A DNA stretch of 25,580 nucleotides, taken from an uncultured Clostridia bacterium (GTDB lineage Bacteria; Bacillota; Clostridia; Oscillospirales; Oscillospiraceae). The number at the start of each line of letters is the position of its first letter. Position 1 is the stretch's first letter. The stretch spans positions 1-25,580 of the forward strand of contig CANDEH010000029.1 in NCBI GenBank assembly GCA_947383645.1. The letters are read 5' to 3'. Under the pieces are notes generated by a model, which saw only the letters and a program-made list of their open reading frames with translations, was not told the DNA's origin and searched no databases. Positions 6,503-15,398 of this stretch are shown one piece after another. The position numbers and the translations under genes were made by a program.

Positions 6503-8068
6503 TCAGCGGTTCATTCCGCCCATATCGCTTAAATTCAGCTTCCCAGCGTCCACCAGAGCCGCAGGATCCGCCGCCTGCGCCGCCGCAGTGGCGGGGATGC
6601 TCCCATCCAGCTGTCCTTGTACGCTCTCCGCCCGCAGGCGGCAGAACTCCCGCAGCGCCGCCACCCCCGTCTCAAATTCATCAACCGTACAGAACTTTGT
6701 GGGGTCCCGCTCCACATAGGGGGCGATCAGTGCCGCCGCCCGGTCCACAGTCTCGGCGAACTTCCCCTCTGCAAACCACCGCTGAAGGAACTCCCCATAG
6801 ATCCGGTGGTACAGCTCCGTATAGTCCTCATCCGCAAAAATCCAGGACACCATGGGCCGGTCCTCCAGCGCCGCGCCCGTCACCGGGGTGTCGATGGGTG
6901 CGTTCACGGCCCCCGCGGCGTCCGTCATCCCGAAGCCGCCGAAGGCCAGGTTGTAGTCCCAGGGGATCATGGACAGCCGCCCGTCCTTCTCATAGAGGTA
7001 GTAGTTGTGGGCCATCACGCCGGTGTAGCTGTCGTCGTTGCAGAGGAAGCTGTGGGCCGCGAAGTAGCGGATGACCTGCTCCACATCCACCGCCTCCGCC
7101 GCCCGCCCCTCCGACAGGGACTTCAGGGCCGCGACTACCCGCTGCCGGTCCGCCTGGGTGACGTCGGTCTTGGCGTGGTCAAAGATATTGGGGTAGTCCT
7201 CCGCGCTGTCCCCGCTGTACCGCAGGCACAGATCGCTGTCCCCGCCGCCGTCGGGGAGGCCGCCGGGTCCCTGCGGCCTGTTCCCCGGACGCACTCCGGC
7301 AGGAGGCGGCTCCCCCGCCCCCTCAGGCGGCCGGTTCCACGGGGCACCGCCAGGGACGCCGTCCTCCGGGACCCCGACGCCGGGAGCGCCTCTGCCCGCC
7401 GGAGCTCCGCCGGGCATCCGGATCTCCCCGTCCGGACGCACACCCCGCTGCTCCGCGCCGGGCTTGTACAGCGCGCCCCAGTCCCGGCCAAAGTTCCGCC
7501 GGAGAAAGGCCTCCTCCACGCCCTCCACCGCCAGGTACAGCCCCCAGTCCTCCCCGTTGACGGTGAGAAAGGCGAAGCTGCACAGCGGCGCGGCCACGCC
7601 GGCGTCGGCCATCGCGGTGTAGCTGAGGTAGTCCTTGAGGTAGGTGTTGTCCTGAATAATATTGTTCAAACACAGCTTATCCAGCCCATAGAAACTCTTG
7701 TCTCTGTCGTAGTGGTCAAACTCAATTTTGAAGCTGTAGCGGCTGCTGCCCATACGCTCCACGGCGGTGAGGGAGGTGTTCCCCTTGGCCCGAAAACCCA
7801 CGTTCCTGTAGACCTCCCCGTCAATCACCACCGCGCAGGAGACATACTCCTCATCGGTACAGCCCGCCAGAAAGTCCGCCCAGTCGTCCATGACGATATC
7901 GACGGTGTGGACCCTGTCCGTATCAAAGAGCCTGTCGGCGTAGGCCGGCTCGGCGGAGGATCCGGCGCCGTCCGGCACCTCTGCGTACATCAGCATCAGC
8001 ACGGCTGTGAGCAGCATCAGGGCCGCTGCCGCCATACAGATTTTGTCAATGTGCTTACTGGCGCTCAT
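6503..8068 (-). CDS. CotH-family protein kinase, membrane-anchored
   Basis: A 521-aa protein related to spore-coat kinase CotH. The ATG at 8068 (GGGGTG just upstream) gives one N-terminal membrane helix at about residues 11-29, placing the rest outside the cell. CotH blocks are clear: GFRAKGNTSL (91-100), YSFKIEF, LNNIIQDNTYLKDYLS, GLYLAVEGVEEAFL, and the catalytic region DDSYTGVMAHNYYLYE (about 345-360) with MIPWDYNLAFG (367-377). Residues 203-278 are a low-complexity Gly/Pro-rich insertion inside the kinase fold. It is the last gene of a cluster with DUF4956 (4-nt gap) and VTC-domain genes, a recurring trio in clostridia. The target is unknown; spore-coat function is not implied by this context. 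Confidence 0.92.
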   Translation of the reverse strand: MSASKHIDKICMAAAALMLLTAVLMLMYAEVPDGAGSSAEPAYADRLFDTDRVHTVDIVMDDWADFLAGCTDEEYVSCAVVIDGEVYRNVGFRAKGNTSLTAVERMGSSRYSFKIEFDHYDRDKSFYGLDKLCLNNIIQDNTYLKDYLSYTAMADAGVAAPLCSFAFLTVNGEDWGLYLAVEGVEEAFLRRNFGRDWGALYKPGAEQRGVRPDGEIRMPGGAPAGRGAPGVGVPEDGVPGGAPWNRPPEGAGEPPPAGVRPGNRPQGPGGLPDGGGDSDLCLRYSGDSAEDYPNIFDHAKTDVTQADRQRVVAALKSLSEGRAAEAVDVEQVIRYFAAHSFLCNDDSYTGVMAHNYYLYEKDGRLSMIPWDYNLAFGGFGMTDAAGAVNAPIDTPVTGAALEDRPMVSWIFADEDYTELYHRIYGEFLQRWFAEGKFAETVDRAAALIAPYVERDPTKFCTVDEFETGVAALREFCRLRAESVQGQLDGSIPATAAAQAADPAALVDAGKLNLSDMGGMNR

Positions 8069-8072
8069 GGCG

Positions 8073-8744
8073 TCACCCCATATAGTCGCCGTTGTAGCTG
8101 ATGAGCACCGCGCTCTCCACCCCCTCCATGGCGTCGATGGCGTTGACAAAGGCGGTGTCGGGGCTCTTCAGGCGCAGGTCGTAGTTGAGCTCCATCCGGC
8201 CGCTCTGAATGCTTTTGCTCTTGATGACAAACTTCTCCGCGCTCTGCTTCAGGTAGGCGTTGAGCTGCTCCTCGGCCTCCGCGCCGCACTGTACCACCAG
8301 GATATAGGGCCGGGTGTGGGGCTTGCGGTTGACGAAGACCAGCAATATCACGCCGATGAGCAGGCTCCCCAGCACCGCCAGCGTCAGCAGCCCCGCGGCG
8401 ATGACGATACCCACGGAGATGGACCAGAACAGGTAGGCGATCTCCAGCGGCTCCTTGATGGCGGCCCGGAAGCGGACGATGGACAGCGCGCCCACCATAC
8501 CCAGGGACAGCACCACGTTGCTGGTGACGGCAAGGATGACCAGCGTGGTAATCATGGTCAGCGCGATAAGGGTCACGCCGAGACCGGAGGAGTACATCAC
8601 GCCGATGTAGGTCTTCTTATACACGAAGAAGATGAACAGCCCCACGCAGAAGGCCAGGACCAGCGCCAGAACCATGTCCAGCAGGGGGACTGCGGCGACG
8701 TTTTCCAGGTAGTGGGATTTGAAGATATCGTTGAAGGTGAGCAT
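8073..8744 (-). CDS. DUF4956 multi-pass membrane protein
   Basis: A 223-aa integral membrane protein. The ATG at 8744 follows AGGAGGT by 8 nt. Hydrophobic stretches occupy about residues 20-145, including LLDMVLALVLAFCVGLFIFF, TLIALTMITTLVILAV and GLLTLAVLGSLLIGVILLVF. The signature VGALSIVRFRAAIKEPLEIA lies between them. The last ~75 residues (PYILVVQCGAEAEEQLNAYL onward) form a soluble alpha/beta domain resembling a small sensor or ferredoxin-like fold. DUF4956 proteins are habitual neighbours of VTC polyphosphate-polymerase genes and may supply the membrane part of that system. Function is inferred from neighbours only. Confidence 0.88.
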   Translation of the reverse strand: MLTFNDIFKSHYLENVAAVPLLDMVLALVLAFCVGLFIFFVYKKTYIGVMYSSGLGVTLIALTMITTLVILAVTSNVVLSLGMVGALSIVRFRAAIKEPLEIAYLFWSISVGIVIAAGLLTLAVLGSLLIGVILLVFVNRKPHTRPYILVVQCGAEAEEQLNAYLKQSAEKFVIKSKSIQSGRMELNYDLRLKSPDTAFVNAIDAMEGVESAVLISYNGDYMG

Positions 8745-8840
8745 GGCGGGGACCTCCTGTTCAGTATCTGCGCCCGGCGGGGCGTGGTGTGCGCTCTCTT
8801 TTGCTTGCAATTTCCGTCTGAATCCGTTACAATAGCCCGG

Positions 8841-9512
8841 TTACCCGTATACCCGGCAGGCCGCGTACTTGGAGAACGCCGCCCACCGCACCCCCGGCAG
8901 GGTCACCGCCGTGCGCACGTAGTCGGGCAGGAATGCGTCCCATTTCACCTCCAACAGCAGCGGCGCGTTCCGGGCGGGCACCGTGGGCCGGTCCGTCTCC
9001 AGAAAGTCCGTCCGAAACACCCCGGTGCGAATTTCGCTGTCCAGGGTCACCCGCACGTTCCCCGCCGGGCAGACGAAGGGCCGGCGGACGTAGTCCACAA
9101 TGGCCCGGGGCAAAAGGCCCTCCGACCGCATCCGCACGGACAGCTCCAGCAGCAGCGGCGGCGAGTCGTCGGGGAAGCGGACCTCCCCCCGGAGGAGGGA
9201 CGCCGCCTGCTCCCGGGTGAGGACCACCCCTTCCTTGCCGCAGAGGTCGTCCCGCTTCACCTTCTTCTCCAGGCGGATGTGGTCCAGATCCCCGTTGTAG
9301 CAGCGCAGACGGAACTTCTCCCGCCGGTTCATCCCCTCGCTCTTCTCCCGCAGCACCCGGTCGGAGAGTGTGTCGAAGTAGAGGCTGTGGATGGTATAGG
9401 TGCCGTCCGATCCGGCGTAGGGGTCCGGCCGCATCACCGCGCGCAGCCGCTGGCACAGGGTGATGTAGTCGGAGCGGTCGATGGTGTGCTTCACCTCGTG
9501 GCGAAACTGCAT
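8841..9512 (-). CDS. VTC-domain polyphosphate polymerase-like protein
   Basis: A 223-aa protein consisting of a single VTC domain, the catalytic tunnel fold that in yeast Vtc4 makes polyphosphate from ATP. Visible family features are the opening MQFRHEVKHTI, YTIHSLYFDT, the basic strand RREKFRLRCYNGD, IRLEKKVKRDDLC, LELSVRMRSEGLLPRAIVDY, LLLEVKWDAFLPDYVR and the closing FSKYAACR. The strand-borne Arg/Lys residues are those expected to line the phosphate tunnel. The start at 9512 has AAGGAGGT 6 nt upstream. It is the first gene of a likely operon with DUF4956 and CotH. Polymerase activity is a family inference. Confidence 0.9.
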   Translation of the reverse strand: MQFRHEVKHTIDRSDYITLCQRLRAVMRPDPYAGSDGTYTIHSLYFDTLSDRVLREKSEGMNRREKFRLRCYNGDLDHIRLEKKVKRDDLCGKEGVVLTREQAASLLRGEVRFPDDSPPLLLELSVRMRSEGLLPRAIVDYVRRPFVCPAGNVRVTLDSEIRTGVFRTDFLETDRPTVPARNAPLLLEVKWDAFLPDYVRTAVTLPGVRWAAFSKYAACRVYG

Positions 9513-9529
9513 GGCGGACCTCCTTTTAT

Positions 9530-9660
9530 AATTAGGAATGAGGAATTGCGGTGTCCAGCTCCGCTGGACAGATTTTAATAGGCAGGGTGCGGCGGGCCCC
9601 CGTCAGATCGGAATCCTTCGGTAGAACACGGCGCCCTGTAGGGGTGCACACAGCACCGCC
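9530..9660. repeat. Probable dispersed intergenic repeat
   Basis: The segment opens with an AT-rich tract (ATTAGGAATGAGGAATTG). A tight hairpin follows, GTCCAGC (9553-9559)/GCTGGAC (9563-9569), then ATTTTAATAGG, a CAGGGTGCGGCG block, and a near-complementary CGGCGCCCTGT about 55 bases later. This architecture recalls intergenic repeats found in many copies in Oscillospiraceae genomes; that is recollection, not demonstrated here because only one copy is in the window. A second hairpin with a T-run on the plus strand follows (GGTGC 9643-9647 / GCACC 9653-9657, T7 at 9662-9668). Confidence 0.4.
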
Positions 9661-9727
9661 GTTTTTTTGCGGTACTCCCCGCAGGGCCCATATTTTCTGC
9701 CTCTGGAAACAAATACTTGCGGCGATT

Positions 9728-9781
9728 TTAACGAAAAGTTAACGAAAAATATAGAAATTCTGCGGCGACCTATGCTATAAT
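9728..9781 (+). promoter_or_regulatory. Promoter with tandem repeats upstream of the activase operon
   Basis: An extended -10 TGCTATAAT (TATAAT at 9776-9781) faces the gene at 9911; no good -35 is present at 17 bases. Two copies of TTAACGAAAA (9728-9737 and 9739-9748) are spaced 11 bases apart, about one helical turn, just upstream. They look like a binding site for a dimer or for two monomers on one DNA face. The start would be near 9788, giving a leader of about 120 nt. Confidence 0.5.
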
Positions 9782-9910
9782 GACCGGGTATGTTGTGCCG
9801 CCCGGGAACATTTTCTGGCGGTACGCTTGGAATATATGCCATTATAACACACATTCTGCGTTTGTGGTAGTAAAAGTGCAGGAAAAATCATAACCTCGGA
9901 GTGAGCAGCT

Positions 9911-12882
9911 ATGAACGATACCAATACTCTGTCCCTCGGCATCGACGTGGGCAGCACCACCGTCAAAATTGTCCTGCGGCAGGGGGAGGACATCTTATTT
10001 GAGGAGTACCAGCGCCACATGTCCCAGGTGCGCCAGAAGACCCTGGAGCTCCTGGGCCGGGCGGCGGTGCTGATCGGCGACCGGCCCTTCGCCGCCGCCC
10101 TCTCCGGCTCCGCCGGGCTGGGGCTGGCGGAGAGCATCGGCCTGCCCTTTGTCCAGGAGGTGTTCGCCACCGGCGAGGTGGTCAAGCGCCTGGAGCCGGA
10201 CACCTCCGCCGTCATCGAGCTGGGGGGCGAGGACGCCAAGATCATCTTCTTCGACAGCGGCATGGACGAGCGGATGAACGGCTCCTGCGCCGGGGGCACC
10301 GGGGCCTTCATCGACCAGATGGCCACCCTCTTAAACGTTACCGCCGACGAGATGGACGAGCTGAGCCTCCGCCACCAGCGGATCTACCCCATCGCCAGCC
10401 GCTGCGGCGTGTTCGCCAAGACGGACATCCAGCCCCTCTTAAACCAGGGGGCCAACAAGGAGGACGTGGCCGCCAGCATCTACCAGGCGGTGGTGAACCA
10501 GACCATCGCGGGCCTGGCCCAGGGCCGCCGCATCCAGGGGAAGGTGCTCTTCTTAGGCGGTCCCCTCTACTACTGCAAGGGCCTCCGCCAGCGCTTTCAG
10601 GAGACGTTAAAGCTCACCGACGATCAGGCCGTGTTCCCCGAGTACGGCCGCTTCGCCGTGGCCTACGGCGCCTCCCTCTACGCGGAGAAGGCCGGGAAGC
10701 TGGTCACCGTGGCGGAGCTGGACGCCGCCATCGAGAAAAGCATCACCGCCATCACCGCCTCGGACCGCCTCCCTGCCCTCTTCGAGACACCGGCGGACTA
10801 CGACGCCTTCCGCGCCCGTCACGCCGGGGCCGACGTGGCCCGCCGGGACATTGGTGACTACGCTGGCGACGCGTACTTAGGCATCGACTGCGGCAGCACC
10901 ACCACCAAACTGGTGCTCCTCTCGAAAGACCGGGAAATCCTCTACACCTACTACGACTCCAACCGGGGCAACCCGGTGGAGCTGGTCCGGGAGCAGCTGG
11001 AGAAGATCTACAGCCTCTGCGCTGACCGCGTCGCCATCCGGGGCAGCGCCGTCACCGGCTACGGCGAGGAGCTGATTCAAAACGCCTTCGGCGTGGACCG
11101 CGGCGTGGTGGAGACCATCGCCCACTACACCGCCGCCCGGTACTTCTGCCCCGAGGTGGACTTCATCCTGGACATCGGCGGCCAGGACATCAAGTGCTTC
11201 AAGATCAAGAACGCCGCCATCGACTCCATCATGCTCAACGAGGCCTGCTCCTCCGGCTGCGGCTCGTTTATCGAGACCTTCGCCAAGTCCATGGGCTACG
11301 CCATCGCGGACTTCGCGGAGAAGGGCCTCCACGGCCGTCGCCCGGTGAACCTGGGCAGCCGGTGCACGGTGTTCATGAACTCCTCGGTGAAGCAGTCCCA
11401 GAAGGACGGGGCCACGGTGGAGGACATCTCCGCCGGCCTCTCCATCAGCGTGGTGAAAAACGCCCTCTACAAGGTCATCCGGGCCAGCAGCCCCGACGAG
11501 CTGGGACAGCACGTGGTGGTCCAGGGCGGCACCTTCTACAACGACGCCGTCCTCCGTGCCTTCGAGCAGGAGCTGGGCCGAAACGTCATCCGCCCCGCCA
11601 TCGCCGGCCTCATGGGGGCCTACGGCGCGGCGCTGTACTGCATGGACCTGAAACACTCCACCCTCCTTACCGCCGAGGGCTTAAAGTCCTTCGTCCACAC
11701 CTCCAAAGCGGCGGTGTGCCAGGGCTGCGCCAACCACTGCCGCCTCACCGTCAACAGCTTCGGCGGCGGGAAGAAGTTCATCTCCGGCAACCAGTGCCAG
11801 AAGGGCTTGGGCTTGAAGGACGTCCAGGAGGTCCCCAACCTCCACGCCTTCAAGCGGGACGCCCTCTCCCGCCTCCAGCCCGGGGAGGGGAGCCGGGGTG
11901 CCATTGGCCTGCCCCTGGCCTTAGGCATGTACGAACTCCTCCCCTTCTGGCACGCCTTCTTCCGCGCTCTCGATTTCCGGGTGGAGGTCTCCAAGCTCTC
12001 CAACCGGCGGACCTATGAGAAGGGCCAGTTCTCCATCCCCTCAGACACCGCCTGCTACCCGGCCAAGATCATGCACGGCCACATGGAGGAGCTGATCGAG
12101 CGGGGGGTGGACGCCATCTTCTACCCCTGTCTCACCTACAACATGGACGAGCACGAGAGCGACAACCACTACAACTGCCCCGTGGTGGCCTACTACTCCG
12201 AGCTCCTCCACGGCAACATGGACGATTTAGCCAAGACCACCTTCCTCTACCCCTTCCTGAACATCAACGACAAGAAGGAGCTGGTGAAGGAGCTCACCGC
12301 CAGTCTCTCCGGCCCCTTCCCTGGCCTCCACAAGAGGGAGGTACATAGGGCCGTGGACGCCGCCTATGCGGCCTACGCCGCCCACATGGCGGCTATCCGG
12401 GCCGAGGGGGAGCGGGCCCTCTCCTTCGCCCGGTCCCACGGCAAGCGGATTATGATTCTGGCCGGCCGGCCCTACCACGTGGACCCGGAGATCGGCCACG
12501 GCATCGACAAGCTGGCCGCGTCCTTAGGCTTTGTGGTGGTCAGCGAGGACAGCGTGTGTCACCTGGCGGGCCCCGTGGACGTCCACGTGCTGAATCAGTG
12601 GACCTACCACGCCCGGCTCTACCGGGCCGCCCGGTACGCCGGGGAGCACCCGGACACGGAGCTGGTGCAATTAGTCAGCTTCGGCTGCGGCGTGGACGCC
12701 ATTACCACCGACGAGGTCCGGACCATCTTAGAGGGCTACGACAAGCTCTACACCCAGATCAAGATCGACGAGATCACCAACTTAGGCGCGGTAAAAATCC
12801 GCCTGCGCAGCCTCATCGGCGCTTTGGAAGAGAAGGAGCGCCGGGGGGCGGCAGCCATGGAGGAAAAGGAGGCTGTCACGGT

Positions 12883-12886
<4 letters not shown>
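9911..12886 (+). CDS. Acyl-CoA dehydratase activase-like protein: two ASKHA/BcrAD-BadFG domains plus DUF2229
   Basis: A 991-aa protein of the 2-hydroxyacyl-CoA dehydratase activase group (COG1924 joined to DUF2229). Such activases bind a [4Fe-4S] cluster at a dimer interface and use ATP to inject an electron into a dehydratase. Two actin-like domains are visible. Domain 1 has GIDVGSTTVKIVL near residue 10 and candidate cluster cysteines C126 (GSCAGGTGAF) and C165 (SRCGVFAKTD). Domain 2 has GIDCGSTTTKLVLL near 323 with C446 (EACSSGCGSF) and C485 (SRCTVF). A Cys cluster CQGCANHC (603-610) follows, then the DUF2229-like region with YEKGQFSIPSDTACYPAKI. ATG at 9911 follows a CGGAGTGAG site. The partner gene overlaps by ATGA. 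The in vivo substrate is unknown. Confidence 0.92.
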
Positions 12887-14133
<1,247 letters not shown>

Positions 14134-14202
14134 CACCGAACACGCAAAACATAGACAAATTACCTGAAAGGCGCTTCTTCCGCACCTCTCAGGCTGGCGA
14201 AA

Positions 14203-14274
14203 GAGGACCGGGCACGCGGCGCGTGCCCGGTCCTCAGCTTGTAAAAAGCCGTTGGGTTTTTTGACAAGCTGAGG
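14203..14274 (+). terminator. Paired strong hairpins ending the activase operon
   Basis: The first hairpin has a 15-bp perfect stem (14203-14217 with 14221-14235, loop GGC). The second has an 11-bp stem CCTCAGCTTGT (14232-14242) with its complement at 14264-14274, extended inside by A5/T5. The two share CCTC (14232-14235), so they compete at the boundary. The T-run (14255-14262) lies inside the second stem and directly follows a GG. The pair separates the operon from the hsdM promoter. Confidence 0.7.
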
Positions 14275-14295
14275 CAAACAGAGGCCGGCAAAGGA

Positions 14296-14324
14296 TTGAA
14301 TTTTTGCCGCTTATCCATTACAAT
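14296..14324 (+). promoter_or_regulatory. Promoter of hsdM
   Basis: TTGAAT (14296-14301) and TACAAT (14319-14324) are separated by 17 bases. The expected start is near 14331, followed by CAGGAGGATATCGGC before the ATG at 14364. It is presumably still active, so the truncated hsdM message would read into the phage end. Confidence 0.65.
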
Positions 14325-14363
14325 ATATTATGAGAGATTATACCAACACAGGAGGATATCGGC

Positions 14364-15221
14364 ATGACAAAAGAGACTTCAACCGCGCAGATCGGCTTTG
14401 AGAAGCAGATTTGGGACGCCGCCTGCGTTTTGCGGGGCAATATGGACGCCTCGGAGTATAAAACTGTGGTGCTGGGCCTGATTTTTCTGAAGTACATCTC
14501 CGACCGCTTTGAGGAGAAGCATCAGGCTCTGCTGGAGGAGGGCGAGGGGTTCGAGGAGGACGTGGACGAGTACACCTCCGAGGGGATCTTCTTCGTCCCG
14601 GCCAACGCCCGGTGGGACGTGATTGCCAAGGCGGCCCACACCCAGTCCATCGGCATCGCCATTGACGACGCCATGCGGAGCATTGAGAAGGAGAACAAGC
14701 GGCTGAAGGACATCCTCCCCAAAAATTTTGCCCGGCCCGAGCTGGACAAGCGGCGGCTGGGGGACGTGGTGGATCTGTTCACCAACATCCAGATGATTGA
14801 GCACGGCGACGAGAAGGACATTCTGGGCCGTGCCTACGAGTACTGCCTCACCAAGTTCGCGGAGCAGGAGGGCAAGCGGGGCGGCGAGTTCTTTACGCCC
14901 TCCTGTGTGGTGCGCACGCTGGTGGAGGTGCTCCAGCCCTACCGCGGCCGGGTCTACGACCCCTGCTGCGGCAGCGGCGGGATGTTTGTCCAGTCCGCCA
15001 GATTTGTGGAGAGCCACGCCGGAAGCATCAGCGACATCTCCGTCTATGGCCAGGACTCCAACCCCACCACCTGGAAGCTGGCCCAGATGAACCTGGCCAT
15101 CCGCGGCATTGACGCCGACCTGGGCAGCTTCAACGCCGACACCTTCTTCAACGACTGCCACCCCACTCTCCGGGCGGACTATGTGATGGATAATACTCTT
15201 ATCTCACATAGTCCCTCATAA
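14364..15221 (+). pseudogene. hsdM: Type I restriction methyltransferase subunit HsdM, interrupted by phage insertion
   Basis: HsdM is the DNA adenine-N6 methylating subunit of type I restriction-modification. The remaining 285 residues comprise the N-terminal helical domain (QIGFEKQIWDAACVLRGNMD, LIFLKYISDRFEEKH), then GEFFTPSCVVRTLVEVLQP and SAM-binding motif I, YDPCCGSGGMFVQSA. The reading continues normally to ADYVM. There intact HsdM would read -ANPPF-, the catalytic motif IV; instead it reads DNTLISHSPS and stops. The last host-derived bases are near 15189. The family is about 500 residues, so the C-terminal half, and probably hsdS and hsdR, should lie beyond the right phage end. As it stands the enzyme lacks motif IV and should be inactive unless the phage excises. 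Confidence 0.93.
15176..15214. mobile_element. Left phage-host junction (attL) with inverted arms
   Basis: GGACTATGTGA at 15176-15186 is hsdM coding sequence. Its exact inverted complement TCACATAGTCC lies at 15204-15214 on the phage side. The 17-base middle contains a smaller inverted pair, GATAA (15189-15193) and TTATC (15199-15203), around TACTC. The whole is therefore nearly palindromic. Tyrosine-recombinase core sites are built of inverted arms around a short crossover, and this is where the hsdM reading frame loses its family sequence. The exact crossover cannot be fixed without attR. Confidence 0.7.
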
Positions 15222-15305
15222 GTCCTCTAAACTTCCCCAAAGACACCATTCGTTCAAACTTCTCTCATGTAAATCCTTATATCGCCTCATAACTCCGCTG
15301 TGTAA

Positions 15306-15395
15306 TGGTGTAAACTATGGTGTAGAATCCAGAGGAAGTTTGAAGCCCTCCGTGTGTAGGCTCTGGTGTACGGCTGTGGTGTAAAGAATGGTGTA
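15306..15395 (+). repeat. TGGTGTA repeats, likely integrase arm-type sites
   Basis: Five exact TGGTGTA copies start at 15306, 15318, 15364, 15377 and 15389, with degenerate TGTGTA copies at 15299 and 15353. Spacing within groups is 12-13 bases. They lie between the attL core and the end of int. The Int protein has a Tn916-type N-terminal DNA-binding domain, which in that family binds short direct repeats near the element ends; assignment here is inference. The rest of 15222-15398 holds no gene. Confidence 0.65.
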
Positions 15396-15398
15396 AAC

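Noticed and set aside
6617..9578. Two long plus-strand ORFs opposite the CotH-DUF4956-VTC cluster
   Set aside because: Antisense shadows in GC-rich DNA; the minus-strand products have clear family motifs.
15299..15395. CRISPR-like array
   Set aside because: The repeats are only seven bases with 5-46 base gaps and no uniform spacers; arm-type integrase sites fit better.
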